64,000 bases of DNA, taken from positions 193,983-257,982 of the forward strand of contig JACIXR010000004.1 of the NCBI GenBank assembly GCA_014360495.1. Direction: 5' to 3'. This DNA is from a bacterium (lineage in GTDB: Bacteria > Armatimonadota > JACIXR01). A model generated the notes under the pieces. The model made no database searches and was not told where the DNA came from. It saw only the letters and a program-made list of their open reading frames with translations. Shown here in pieces: positions 40,450 through 50,363 of this stretch (positions within the stretch are counted from its first letter, which is position 1; each line of letters begins with the position of its first letter). A program made the translations under genes and the position numbers.

Positions 40450-42120
40450 ATGGGTAGAAAGTTATTGTGGACTTTCCTCATTGCCCTCGGTGCCTTTCTC
40501 TACGCCGATGGCGGTTTCGTGTGGGATATTGACACTGAACCAAGCATTGACGATGCCGACCAGAAAGCGATTATACTCTACAATAAAGGTTGGGAAACAC
40601 TCATAATCTCCATCAGCTACCGAGGAATAGAATCCAACTTCGCCTGGCTTTTGCCCACTCCCGCACCTCCAGAGGTATCAGTTGCCCCACGCGATATATT
40701 CAACGAAGTTGACAGGATTGCCACCCAAATCAAGGAAGATGTAAAGGACATCACTTTGGATTCTTTACCCCTCAATAGTGGGGTAGGGGATGTAAAAGTG
40801 AGGGAGAGAAAACAAATAGGATTATATGATATAGCCGTTATCTCCTCGGACGACCCAAATGCTCTATTCCGGTGGTGCCAAAGTCAAGGCTTCGTCATCT
40901 CTTCCACTGCGCTTCCAATCATAAAGTATTACATAGATAGAGGCTGGTGCTTCACCGCTGTGAGGATAAACGGCCATGGGATGGGAAGAATGGGGGTATT
41001 GGAAGGGGAATTCGCCCCTATCCAGCTGAAATTTCCCTCTAAACGCATAGTTTATCCCCTAAAAATAAGCTACATAAATAGATTCTCCCTCAGCCCGAGG
41101 GTAGCCATTTACGATGAGATATGTGGTCATCCTGTGCTTTTCGGAAAGGAGAAGGAAGAGTTAGCGAAAAAGGTTTGGGAGAGAGTGATGGATGATATAA
41201 CAAATCAAAGGCAGTTTGAGGGGAGCATACTTTATCGTCTCGGCTTTATGGAACTTCAAAATGCATATCAAACTGCTCTTATGCAGGGAAACCCTCAATT
41301 GCTCCAACCACTTGTTGAACTATATATAAAGGAGGACGCCGAGAAGCTGAGCGATAAAGAACGCAACTTGTTAGTTCTCTATGTCATCGCCCCTTTCAAG
41401 GTGGAAATAGGAAAGGAAACGAACGCCCAGCTTTCCAGCTTCCTTGAGATACCTTATTCGTTTAAAGTGAAGACAAAGACGATTGGAGAATATTTGGTTC
41501 ACAATGGTGAGGATGACTTTCCCCTTCCGAAGAAAGCATTCATAACGAAGGTTTACGGCAATCCCTTCTTTGCCTCCTTCCAAGATGACCTAATCTTGGT
41601 CCGTTCCTTGGAAAGCCTGAAATTTTCCGCCTTCCTTATCATCTTCTTCGGCTCACTTATATTCGTCATTGTGGGAGGACATCTCCAACACAATCGTCTA
41701 CAAGTTATCTCTGAGGATTTAAGAGAAGAGTTGAAAAAACTTAAAGCGTTGTGGGAGGAAAGGGGAAGTGTCATAATGAGATTGATGAATATTGTTTTTG
41801 ATTATGTGAAGGATAAATCGCTATTAGAGGAAATTGCAAGAGCAGAACGGCTTTTCCTTCAAGGGGAAACGCTTCAGGAAAAGGCTAAATGGGAAATGGA
41901 GATGAAGGTTCTTCTTGAGAGATTATTCAAAATATTGGACGATTTGAAAGATGTCAAAATAGAGGAAGCTTCACTATTGCGTGAGCGATTGCTGAAAATG
42001 GAGAGGGATATCTCGCTTCAAATGATAAAATGTGGGAAATTGGCTAAAGAGTACGAGAAGCTATCAAGAAGCATACCGATTGTGTTTTTCCTAAAGAAAG
42101 AGAGTAACTTATTCACATAG
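40450..42120 (+). CDS. DUF2330 protein fused to TM helix and LemA-like tail
   Basis: 556 residues. A signal peptide (LLWTFLIALGAFLYADGG) precedes a DUF2330 ectodomain (about 20-370: IISISYRGIESNFAWLLPTP, FVISSTALPIIKYYIDRGWC). A TM helix (FSAFLIIFFGSLIFVIVGGH) lies at about 390-410. The last about 135 residues are helical: LWEERGSVIMRLMNIVFDYV to EASLLRERLLKMERDISLQM, ending EYEKLSRSIPIVFFLKK. This parallels LemA in order, length and the SIPIVFF end. So it appears to be a DUF2330-LemA fusion beside a free LemA. Function unknown; an envelope assembly is likely. Confidence 0.85.
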   Translation: MGRKLLWTFLIALGAFLYADGGFVWDIDTEPSIDDADQKAIILYNKGWETLIISISYRGIESNFAWLLPTPAPPEVSVAPRDIFNEVDRIATQIKEDVKDITLDSLPLNSGVGDVKVRERKQIGLYDIAVISSDDPNALFRWCQSQGFVISSTALPIIKYYIDRGWCFTAVRINGHGMGRMGVLEGEFAPIQLKFPSKRIVYPLKISYINRFSLSPRVAIYDEICGHPVLFGKEKEELAKKVWERVMDDITNQRQFEGSILYRLGFMELQNAYQTALMQGNPQLLQPLVELYIKEDAEKLSDKERNLLVLYVIAPFKVEIGKETNAQLSSFLEIPYSFKVKTKTIGEYLVHNGEDDFPLPKKAFITKVYGNPFFASFQDDLILVRSLESLKFSAFLIIFFGSLIFVIVGGHLQHNRLQVISEDLREELKKLKALWEERGSVIMRLMNIVFDYVKDKSLLEEIARAERLFLQGETLQEKAKWEMEMKVLLERLFKILDDLKDVKIEEASLLRERLLKMERDISLQMIKCGKLAKEYEKLSRSIPIVFFLKKESNLFT

Positions 42121-42148
42121 AATCTGCGTCTAATAAGTAGGAAGGGAA

Positions 42149-43825
42149 ATGATGCAGAGAATGAATCCCTTAATTGTTATTATTATGATTACTTTCTTTT
42201 TATTCGCCGATGGCGGCTTTCTAAGCAAATCCCCCCTGTATTTAGAAGCAGAAGACCAGACGGCGCTTATTTATTTCTCCAACAATAGGGAAACCCTCAT
42301 CCTATCAACTTCATACACGGGAAAAGCAGCCGACTTCTCATGGCTCATTCCCACTCCCTCCAAGCCAAAAGTTTCAAAGCCTCCGAAGAATATACTCAAA
42401 GAGGTTGAAAAGCTTTATACGACTATTGAGGAAGCGAGAAGGATGGCACAAATCAAATCCAGTATACCAGTTATGGGCGGACCCGAAATGATGACTAAAG
42501 TTTTGGAGAGAAAAAAGTTGGGATATTACGATATAGCTGTTCTTTCCTCTCCTTCCCCGGATGAGCTTTATAAATGGTGCCAAAAAGAAGGGTATAAATT
42601 GCCAGCCTTATCCCCCTCAATAATCAAGCCCTATACGGATAAAGGGTGGTATTTCGTCGCCGTCAAGCTGGATTTGAAAGTTTTCGGTAGGGAGAAAGTG
42701 GAAGGAGAATTGGAGCCAATCAGATTGGACTTCTCTTCTGAGAAGATTGTTTTCCCCGCCCTGCTTACCAAATTAAATCGCTACCAAATTGACCCGAAGC
42801 TGGAGAATTATGATTTATGGTGGAAAAAGGAAGTGAGTATTCCTACCTTCTCCATTAGCTCCTACGCCTTAGACCCCGAGATATCCCGTATCCCCTTTGT
42901 GGAGGCTGTAGCTAAGCAGACGAGAAAGGATATAATTGAGAGAAAACCTTTTGAAAAATCCCTTCTATATCGGTTGGGGCACAACGATTTGGCGACTAAA
43001 CTTGGATACGAGGAGGTTCTAAGAGGCAATCTGGAATTGGAGGAATTCATTAAAAGGATTTCCTTTGACATTCAATTTAACTTGGTTGATTCGTCCCAAA
43101 AGGAAAGGTTTTACGCCACCATCTATATTCTCTCTCCCTATAGAGTAGCTTTTGATGATACAAAAGCGGGAAACGGGGAAGACGAGTTATTCGCTGTCCC
43201 CCATATTTACGAAGTTTCACCCCATCAAATCAAGACGCATTTGACAGATGAAAAAGGAAAGCCGCTCTTCAATCCCAAAGGAAATATGTTTCTAACTAAA
43301 TACGATATTTTTGCTAAACTATCCACTATCAAAGACGACTTTTATTTCCTGAAATCAAATGAAATGGAGGCTTCGGCATTTTCTTCCACTTGGGAAATAG
43401 AGACAGGGCAGAGGAAAAGGACGATGTTGGAGTTTACTATGGAAAGATATTTTAAGCCCTTTTTCTCCGCCCTCAATAATGTCCTTTGGTTCGTCTACCT
43501 CTCCATCTTGGCATTCCTCGTTAATCCTTTCGTGATTCTCTTCTTTATCTTCTCCATAGCTTATAAAAAGCATCCAAGCTTCACGATAAACGCATCAAGA
43601 TTGACTTCCCAATTCCTTGCTTTTCTCTGGTTTTTGGTCTCCGCTATAATCCTTTTTCTCATCAATTTTTACAACGCCGATGTGGAACTGGAGAAAATAA
43701 ACCCAGTTGCCTATTTATGGAACACAAGAGGATATCCGCTATATGTTTTGTCTTCCTTCCTTGTTATCTATGCGGGTATCCTCGTATTTGCTTTACTAAA
43801 TAAAAAGGAGGCGAAAAAGGGATGA
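42149..43825 (+). CDS. DUF2330 membrane protein with three C-terminal helices
   Basis: 558 residues. A signal peptide (LIVIIMITFFLFADGG), then a DUF2330 ectodomain with the shared motifs LILSTSYTGKAADFSWLIPT and YYDIAVLSSPSPDELYKWCQ. The end has three hydrophobic segments (about 450-475, 490-512, 530-550) and a short basic tail. It is the second of three tandem DUF2330 genes. No LemA-like part is present. Overlaps the third by ATGA. Confidence 0.88.
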   Translation: MMQRMNPLIVIIMITFFLFADGGFLSKSPLYLEAEDQTALIYFSNNRETLILSTSYTGKAADFSWLIPTPSKPKVSKPPKNILKEVEKLYTTIEEARRMAQIKSSIPVMGGPEMMTKVLERKKLGYYDIAVLSSPSPDELYKWCQKEGYKLPALSPSIIKPYTDKGWYFVAVKLDLKVFGREKVEGELEPIRLDFSSEKIVFPALLTKLNRYQIDPKLENYDLWWKKEVSIPTFSISSYALDPEISRIPFVEAVAKQTRKDIIERKPFEKSLLYRLGHNDLATKLGYEEVLRGNLELEEFIKRISFDIQFNLVDSSQKERFYATIYILSPYRVAFDDTKAGNGEDELFAVPHIYEVSPHQIKTHLTDEKGKPLFNPKGNMFLTKYDIFAKLSTIKDDFYFLKSNEMEASAFSSTWEIETGQRKRTMLEFTMERYFKPFFSALNNVLWFVYLSILAFLVNPFVILFFIFSIAYKKHPSFTINASRLTSQFLAFLWFLVSAIILFLINFYNADVELEKINPVAYLWNTRGYPLYVLSSFLVIYAGILVFALLNKKEAKKG

Positions 43826-45018
43826 GAAAACTCCTTCCCCTCCTCTTTTTAGCCATTCTCTCGTTCGCAGATGGGTTTATCATCTGGAAGGAAACATCCC
43901 CTTTAGAGAGGGCGGACCAGCGTGCCTTCATCTATTATGATGAGGGCAAGGAAACCCTCATCCTTTCCATCAGTTATAGGGGAGCGGGAAACGATTTTGC
44001 CTGGCTGATTCCAACTCCTTCAGTTCCCATTGTTTCAAAGGCACCCGACGACTTCTTCCAACGGCTTGACGCAATGCTGATTGCCCTTGGTGGCTATCCT
44101 GAAATTAGAGCAGGACATTGGGGAAATGAGGAAGCAGGCATCCCGATGGGAGATGCGGATATTGAGGTCATCTCACGACAGAAGATAGGAATTTACGATG
44201 TAGCGGTCATTAAATCAACCGACCCATACGCTCTCAAAAACTGGTTGGATAAAGAAGGCTACAAGCTTCCCTCTTCCGCACCTAACATTTTAAAGCCATA
44301 TATAGAAAAGAAATGGTGTTTCGTTGTGGTGAAAATATCTAAAGACGAATTTCAGGGTAGAAGAGTAGGGGAGGGGAATCTTAACCCAATAAGGATAGAC
44401 TTTGCTACATCTACAATCCTTTATCCCCTTCGCGTCAGCTTCTTGAATAGGGAATATTTGAGCTCAAACATCAGCAAAATAGACTCCTATGTTGGGCACA
44501 TCGTCATATTCGGGAAGGAATGGGAGGTAACAACAAATAGGATAATGGAAAAGCTCAAAAACGAAGTTGCAAAAAGGACTCCATTTGAGAACACCCATCT
44601 TCAGCTTCTCGGTTTTGACGAGCTGAAGAAACCCTACCTGAAGTGGATAAAGGGGGAGATGGAGCAAGAGGATTTTTTGAATTTAGTGAGGATGGTCATA
44701 GCCAATAGACTTTTGGAAATCGCGGAAAGAGAGCAAAATCAAATTGAAGTGATAGTGGTTGCTCCCTATAGAGTTTCCCCTTCGAGGAAGATATCAGATA
44801 CCTTGAGGGATTCCTTTAGAGTAGTTGTTTCCTTTGATATCAAACCCGGCGTTTTGGAGAAATATTTGGTTGACAAGAATAAAAAACCCCTATTCCATCC
44901 CCGTCAGAGCCTTTATCTAACTCGCCTCTCCGCCAAAGTTCCTTTCGCTCTCTTGACCGATGACCTCGTTTTGGAGAAAACCACAAAGATTTCCTCCCTT
45001 CCCGAGATAGCCCATTGA
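43822..45018 (+). CDS. DUF2330 protein, secreted form
   Basis: 398 residues: signal peptide (LLPLLFLAILSFADG) plus one DUF2330 domain (LILSISYRGAGNDFAWLIPT, IYDVAVIKSTDPYALKNWLD) and no C-terminal membrane helix. It is the shortest of the three paralogues and probably soluble or peripheral outside the membrane. Coupled to the previous gene. The stop lies 6 nt from the convergent spermidine-synthase-like gene. Confidence 0.88.
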   Translation: MRKLLPLLFLAILSFADGFIIWKETSPLERADQRAFIYYDEGKETLILSISYRGAGNDFAWLIPTPSVPIVSKAPDDFFQRLDAMLIALGGYPEIRAGHWGNEEAGIPMGDADIEVISRQKIGIYDVAVIKSTDPYALKNWLDKEGYKLPSSAPNILKPYIEKKWCFVVVKISKDEFQGRRVGEGNLNPIRIDFATSTILYPLRVSFLNREYLSSNISKIDSYVGHIVIFGKEWEVTTNRIMEKLKNEVAKRTPFENTHLQLLGFDELKKPYLKWIKGEMEQEDFLNLVRMVIANRLLEIAEREQNQIEVIVVAPYRVSPSRKISDTLRDSFRVVVSFDIKPGVLEKYLVDKNKKPLFHPRQSLYLTRLSAKVPFALLTDDLVLEKTTKISSLPEIAH

Positions 45019-45024
45019 AATACA

Positions 45025-46530
45025 TCAATCTATTGCCACCTTAATTAAATCGTCAACTGGAGCGTAATCATCAAGGAGAACGGGAACATCCGTTATCTTT
45101 ATCTCATAAGTAATCAAAGCGGAAGCGATGGAGACGAGGTAGGGTATCTTTTCGTTCTGCAATTTCTTCGCCCTTTCTACAATCTCGTTCTTGCTCAGTT
45201 TCCTTTCATTCGTGGCTACAAGGATTATATTCCTGCTTACCTCTCTGTCATATTTATCTGGTTTTTCGTAGGGATAGACAACAGGAAAGGCATACACCGT
45301 ATTGAAAACCCTCTTCAAAGTCTTGTATTGAGAACGGGGATATCTGCTTTTGCTTCCCGATACACTTCCTATCACATTACATATTACGACTCCTTTGGGT
45401 TGAAGATGCTTCTTAACTATATCCATAAATTCCTTTGTTGTGAGATGGAATGGGATGGCTTCCGCGAAGTAGGCATCCAGAATTATAATATCGTATTTCT
45501 CTTTTGAGCGGTTGAGATAAACCCTTCCATCCTCCACATAGACTTTAAGCTTCTCATCTTCTTTGAGATTGAAATATTTCTTTGCCATCTTCACCACATC
45601 GGGGTCTAACTCAACGATGTCAATTTGTAGATTGGGATAGAACTTCCTGAATTGGCGAGGACCAGTTGCCCCTCCACAACCAATGAAGAGGACCTTCTTG
45701 GCATCGGGAGCGAATACAAGCCCGAGATGAAATCCATCTGTATAGGGAGCTATGCTCGTCAAATTGTCCTTTTTTGAAACCCCGCTCTGGATAGTGCGAT
45801 TGAACTGCATAACCCGCCAATCCTTATCCTCTCCGATTAAGATGTAGTGATATAGGCTTTCCTTCGTTTCTATAACTCTGAATGTATTTATATCAACAAG
45901 ATACCCAGCATTCGCGAGAGAGGAAAGGAGAAGGCAAATGAGAAGGATTTTGGGGCGAAAGGGGAAAAGAGAGAGTCCGAGAAGGATTAGAACAGCTCCC
46001 AGACCGACGATTATGAGGTGGAGGCGAAAAAGGGCGATGAGATAGAAGGAGGTTGCGAGCGTCCCCACAACGCTTCCCACTGTGGAGATAGCGTATAGGT
46101 TGCCAGCGGTTTTTCCGACATCGCCGAGAGCGAGGGTTGAAAGTTTGATGGCAAAGGGGGAAACCATACCAAGGAGGATTGCGGGAAGGACGAAGAGAAC
46201 GGTTGAAGCTAAGAGGGAACCCCATTTTGTATGCCATCCCCAGCTGGCAATGGTTTGGCAGAGAGGACGAAAATAATAGGCGAGGGAGAGGATTACGATT
46301 CCGCTAAAGAAGATTATTAAGCCGAGGATTCTCGCCGATGGTTTTCTATCGGCGATTCTTCCTCCGAGGTAATAGCCGAGGCTTAGGGCGAGGAGGAAGA
46401 TGCTGATGAGGCTACCAGTGACATAGATTGAGCTTCCGAAGTAGGGAGGAAGCATTCTGAAGCCGAGCATCTCAAGACACATTATCCCAGCTCCGCAAAT
46501 GAAGACAGTGAAGCCCATAGCAATCCTCAT
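45025..46530 (-). CDS. membrane-fused spermidine synthase-like protein
   Basis: 501 residues from ATG 46530 (Shine-Dalgarno AGAGAGGTG; a GTG 9 nt upstream is less likely). About seven TM helices (1-215) are followed by a class I methyltransferase/spermidine-synthase fold: VLFIGCGGATGPRQFRKFYP, DIVELDPDVVKMAKKYF, VYVEDGRVYL and YDIIILDAYFAEAIPFHL. These fused proteins are common, and true polyamine synthesis is unproven for most. No speD or other polyamine gene is nearby. Confidence 0.87.
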   Translation of the reverse strand: MRIAMGFTVFICGAGIMCLEMLGFRMLPPYFGSSIYVTGSLISIFLLALSLGYYLGGRIADRKPSARILGLIIFFSGIVILSLAYYFRPLCQTIASWGWHTKWGSLLASTVLFVLPAILLGMVSPFAIKLSTLALGDVGKTAGNLYAISTVGSVVGTLATSFYLIALFRLHLIIVGLGAVLILLGLSLFPFRPKILLICLLLSSLANAGYLVDINTFRVIETKESLYHYILIGEDKDWRVMQFNRTIQSGVSKKDNLTSIAPYTDGFHLGLVFAPDAKKVLFIGCGGATGPRQFRKFYPNLQIDIVELDPDVVKMAKKYFNLKEDEKLKVYVEDGRVYLNRSKEKYDIIILDAYFAEAIPFHLTTKEFMDIVKKHLQPKGVVICNVIGSVSGSKSRYPRSQYKTLKRVFNTVYAFPVVYPYEKPDKYDREVSRNIILVATNERKLSKNEIVERAKKLQNEKIPYLVSIASALITYEIKITDVPVLLDDYAPVDDLIKVAID

Positions 46531-46854
46531 GAAATACACCTCTCTTAAATTTTAGACTTTTTCATTAAATTAGACGATTTTTTATTTGCCGAGTTTGAAA
46601 ATATACCCTTTAGAATTAAGATTTTCCTTTTTCTCTTACAATGGGTAGAAGGAGAGGGGGTATTACCTTATTTGCCAAGCTAAAGAGAGCTTTAACCAAT
46701 TTTTTGCCACAAATTACATAACTATCATCAGCTATGAAGATGGAGATATAATGTAAAATTGTCAAGATATTTGCTTTTTGCAATAAAATACGGAAAGATA
46801 TTCGTTCTCCCCATTGAGGAGGTAATACGGCTTTGTCACAGGATAAAAAGTCCT
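46531..46854. other. intergenic stretch without recognised gene
   Basis: 324 bp between two minus-strand genes. AT-rich, with no ORF, tRNA or clear terminator. Near the downstream gene a minus-strand TAAAAT 19 nt before the Shine-Dalgarno, with a weak TCGTCT 17 nt further upstream, could be its promoter. A plus-strand TTGTCA near 46760 with an A/T-rich spacer leads to no recognisable gene. Confidence 0.5.
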
Positions 46855-48117
46855 TTAAATTTTCAGATTAAAAAGCTCCTTAGGATTGTCCCTCAATAGG
46901 CGGTTAGCTATGTGAAGGGCTTCATCTTCCTCAAAATATCCTTCCTCAACTTTCTCTATGAGAACTCTCGCTATATCCTCTCTCGCAATGCGGGAATGGG
47001 CATATGCTCCTTCAACGAAGATGTAATCACCGCCGAAGCCCATTATTTTGTTCTGGGGGACCGTCTCAAGCCATTCGTGTAAAGCCCTTCGTGCAACGCT
47101 TGGAGAGATGATGTGAAGCCAACACATATCTATATATACATTTTGGAAGTTCTTCGCCAAAGTTGCGAGCTCGGATGTATAGGGATATCCACCATGGAAG
47201 ATGTCAAATTTCGCTTCTTTATACTCCAAGAAAAGGTTGACAAGATGAACGGGATTTGCATTGGTTATTATATTGGCGTTTCCCTCTTGAAGACCGGTGT
47301 GAATAGTTATCGGCAAATTATAGCTTATAGCTCGCCTTATCACTTGATGCATTATGAAGTCCTGTAATGGCTTCGCCTCTTCCCAACTCAGTCCCTCGCC
47401 CAAGTGAGAGAAGATGCGATTGAAGAGAACTTCCGCCTCGCTTTTGCTTACCTTATCGTAACGCAAAATCCTGCTATATGCTAATCCGCTCTTTATTCCG
47501 ACCGCTCCCGCCTTCACATCCCTTTCAAAGGCTACATCCAAAGCTTGGAGAAAATCGTCAAGAGAATGAATTGATATATCATAGCTTCTCTCCAAAGAAT
47601 TGATATCCCACTTGGAACGAGTTGAGATGAAATGGTCATAATAAGCAACAGGCAGGAAAAGCTCCCTATCAACATCCATAGTTCCGACATATTGGAGTGA
47701 AATGGCTATGTTTCCTCTCTCCTTCAGAACATAGCGATACCATCCCTTCCTCTGCGATTCCCTCAATTTATCGGTTATTGCCTGATATGTATCTTCGTTT
47801 ATATCCTCAATTCCAAATAAATCCCTAACAGCGATGATGAGAGCCTTCGCATAAGCGGTATTGCGTATTTGGTTCCAATAGGGAGAGAAATCCTTCCATC
47901 TTTCCTCAAGGGAGATGGAAGGATTTCTTATTTTATCCAGTGTTGCCTGTGGCATTCCCGCGGAGACGAGGTCTGAGGATGCGTAATGGGCGAAGAAGTA
48001 GAAAATATCTATTGGGCGGCTATTCCTTTCCTCTTCAGACATCAAGTGTTCGTGCGTATCAACGATAGGGATTTTGTAAATTTCCTCTTTTAAAATTTCC
48101 TTGAAGTTCATTTTCAA
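46855..48117 (-). CDS. amidohydrolase-superfamily metal enzyme
   Basis: 420 residues, TIM barrel. The N-terminal metal site is IVDTHEHLM (HxH). Further ligands or catalytic residues: GIKSGLAYSRILRY, PITIHTGLQEGNA, FDIFHGGYPYTSELA and GFGGDYIFVEGAY. The overall plan fits the amidohydrolase-2/uronate-isomerase-like branch; the substrate is unknown. The start is ATG 48117 behind AAGGAGATG. It lies 11 nt after the pilin-like gene, perhaps co-transcribed. Confidence 0.85.
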   Translation of the reverse strand: MKMNFKEILKEEIYKIPIVDTHEHLMSEEERNSRPIDIFYFFAHYASSDLVSAGMPQATLDKIRNPSISLEERWKDFSPYWNQIRNTAYAKALIIAVRDLFGIEDINEDTYQAITDKLRESQRKGWYRYVLKERGNIAISLQYVGTMDVDRELFLPVAYYDHFISTRSKWDINSLERSYDISIHSLDDFLQALDVAFERDVKAGAVGIKSGLAYSRILRYDKVSKSEAEVLFNRIFSHLGEGLSWEEAKPLQDFIMHQVIRRAISYNLPITIHTGLQEGNANIITNANPVHLVNLFLEYKEAKFDIFHGGYPYTSELATLAKNFQNVYIDMCWLHIISPSVARRALHEWLETVPQNKIMGFGGDYIFVEGAYAHSRIAREDIARVLIEKVEEGYFEEDEALHIANRLLRDNPKELFNLKI

Positions 48118-48128
48118 TCATCTCCTTC

Positions 48129-48869
48129 TCACCAAGACCATATAGGATTTTTATCAATAACGAAACCAAGCCAATTGCTGTGGATGTATTCGCTATTGAA
48201 CCATTTCACATGCCCATCGGCGAAGAGGATATTCGCACCATTGCTATGCCGAGCGAATGTTTCAACTGCCAGAGAAGGATTACAGCCCACGGCACAAATG
48301 TTGGCGTAGGCCACTCTCCACCAGGTAGCCCAAGGTCTTCCGCTATCATCGTAAGCGGCTGCGTCATCGGCATGGGCGGAATCCGATACGAGAGCGGTTG
48401 TAGAGGGCTCAGGAATTTGCGCCTCGGTCCTTCCTGGGTCTAGCAGGTTGGTTTGAGGAGTGAAAATAAGCCAATTTGCTGTCCAGCGTCCATAAGTTAC
48501 GGGTGTGTTATACCAGCCGGGAGGAACCTGCCAAGCTCCAATCCAATCTCTGTAGGAGGGACAGGAAAATATATCCTGATTTCGGACATATGGGAACAGC
48601 TGTTGATACCAACGTGCTATGTAGATATACCCCTGCCAAACAGGCCAAGCAAATCCTCCTTTCCAAGCCGAGCCGCATGGCAGCATCCCGTCGTAGTCCT
48701 GTTGATACATCATTATCGCCATACCGATTTGCTTCAGATTGGATAGGCAGGCAGATTGTCTTGCTTTCTCCCTTGCTTTGCTGAAGGCTGGGAAGAGTAT
48801 ACCGGCGAGAATCGTGATGATTGCTATAACAACAAGAAGCTCTATTAAAGTGAAGCCCTTCCTTTTCAA
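48129..48869 (-). CDS. type IV pilin-like protein with H-x9-DG motif (second copy)
   Basis: 246 residues from TTG 48869 (the GTG at 48878 lies in the Shine-Dalgarno AAAGGAGGTG). Prepilin leader [20 protein letters not shown], conserved [20 protein letters not shown] and C-terminal [18 protein letters not shown]. Clearly paralogous to the protein at 19.8 kb, and the Shine-Dalgarno region is also the same. Exported surface or pseudopilin-like protein. No assembly genes are close. Confidence 0.9.
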   Translation of the reverse strand: MKRKGFTLIELLVVIAIITILAGILFPAFSKAREKARQSACLSNLKQIGMAIMMYQQDYDGMLPCGSAWKGGFAWPVWQGYIYIARWYQQLFPYVRNQDIFSCPSYRDWIGAWQVPPGWYNTPVTYGRWTANWLIFTPQTNLLDPGRTEAQIPEPSTTALVSDSAHADDAAAYDDSGRPWATWWRVAYANICAVGCNPSLAVETFARHSNGANILFADGHVKWFNSEYIHSNWLGFVIDKNPIWSW

Positions 48870-48950
48870 CTTTTTCACCTCCTTTCCTTAAACGCGGTTT
48901 TATAAAGTTTAAACTTTTCTCTAAAAATTACAACAAAATTTTTGTTTTTA

Positions 48951-50345
48951 CTATTTTCTTAATTTATAGCCTAATCCCCAAACAAATTCGTTATTTGAGA
49001 ATATATCCTCCACCCCGAGCTGGAGATAAGGGTTTTCCCCGATATTAAGATAGAAATCTCCTTTAGGGTAGTTCAAATCATATACATTCAAGGACAAATA
49101 GGGAGGCAAATCCATCCCTATACCGGGCTTTGCCCGAATTATCCCTCCCCTCAAATTTATTTTGCCCAAATCCCATATCTTTTGGAGCTCGAACTTGTTG
49201 CTTTCCCCGATGTCCCAAAGTCCAAGGGTTAATCCCTGATAGGGAAGATAAATCTGCGGGCTGAGCCTCAGATTTTCCCTTTTCTCGTTGAAGGTGAGGG
49301 ACGCGCCTGGCTCAATCTGGAGCTTGCCCAATCCCTTCACTTTCTTTGATGTCTCCTGAAGCAGAATCTTTGCCTCTTCCAATGCTTCCTTGGCAGTTTT
49401 TACGCTCGCTTGTATGTCTTGGATGAATTCTTTATTCCCCGTCAGCTGTTTCACATCATTGGTTATGCTCTCAAGATTTGCCATAGTTTTCTCCAGGGAA
49501 ATTGAGGCGGATTCTATATTGCTCACTATAGCTTCGCTCCTTGCAGAAGCTTTCCTAACATCCTGGACTATCTCCTCCAGCTGACTTGATATTGAGAGAA
49601 GACGCCCCCTTAGCTCCCTTGTGGTCTCCTGAATGTTCTTCGTCGCCTGAACTATATTCTCCCTGCTTTCCCCAAACATATCCCTCAGGAAGCCAGTTGC
49701 CCCCCTTATGTTGCTGGTAGTCTGTGCTAAATTTTCCCGATTTTCTAAAAGGATTTTATTAGCGTTTTGAGCAAGAGAGGAGATGTTATCCACTGCCTTA
49801 GTTGCTCTTGATATCAGCTCTCCAGCTCCCTTTACCGCATTGCTTATCTCCTCCTTCAGAAGCGAGCTTGCCGTCTTCTGGAAAGAAGTTATTTCCTCCC
49901 TCAACGTGCTTACAAGCGATTGTATGTTACTCGTCATTTCCTCCAAGCTTATTGGTATCTCGCCCGAAACGGTTTGCCCCTCCGCAACTTTCGTTCCCCT
50001 TGGCTCACGAGGCTTAATATCAATATATCTCTCGCCGAAAATTGGAACAGCTATCTTTATAGAGTATCCTGAATAAATTTCCACTCCTCTTCTCAGGCGC
50101 ACTTTGACAAATGCTTTTGCATCGGGTGTAAGTGAGACTTTAATCACTCTACCTACTTCAACTCCCGAAAGGCGAACCGGTGCTCCTTCCTGCAGGCCGC
50201 TTGCATCTGAGAAAATTATGTTTAACTCGTATCCTTTCCCCGTCGTCCACCAGCCCTGAATAGCGAAGATTACGATAATAGCTAATATTATGGCGAGCAG
50301 GAAGAAAATACCAACTTTAAGTTCGTTTATCCTCTTATCAACCAT
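48951..50345 (-). CDS. mlaD: MCE-domain protein (MlaD-like), long
   Basis: 464 residues. N-terminal TM (FFLLAIILAIIVIFAIQGWW), MCE domain (GYELNIIFSDASGLQEGAPV, LSGVEVGRVIKVSLTPDA, PIFGERYIDI), a long coiled coil (about 125-335), and a C-terminal beta-rich domain (GASLTFNEKRENLRLSPQIY and onward) ending in aromatic strands. The long helical needle plus beta end suggests a periplasm-spanning lipid conduit. It is last in the mlaE-mlaF-mlaD operon, which moves phospholipids between membranes. Confidence 0.9.
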   Translation of the reverse strand: MVDKRINELKVGIFFLLAIILAIIVIFAIQGWWTTGKGYELNIIFSDASGLQEGAPVRLSGVEVGRVIKVSLTPDAKAFVKVRLRRGVEIYSGYSIKIAVPIFGERYIDIKPREPRGTKVAEGQTVSGEIPISLEEMTSNIQSLVSTLREEITSFQKTASSLLKEEISNAVKGAGELISRATKAVDNISSLAQNANKILLENRENLAQTTSNIRGATGFLRDMFGESRENIVQATKNIQETTRELRGRLLSISSQLEEIVQDVRKASARSEAIVSNIESASISLEKTMANLESITNDVKQLTGNKEFIQDIQASVKTAKEALEEAKILLQETSKKVKGLGKLQIEPGASLTFNEKRENLRLSPQIYLPYQGLTLGLWDIGESNKFELQKIWDLGKINLRGGIIRAKPGIGMDLPPYLSLNVYDLNYPKGDFYLNIGENPYLQLGVEDIFSNNEFVWGLGYKLRK

Positions 50346-50363
50346 AACATCACTCCCTTTCTT

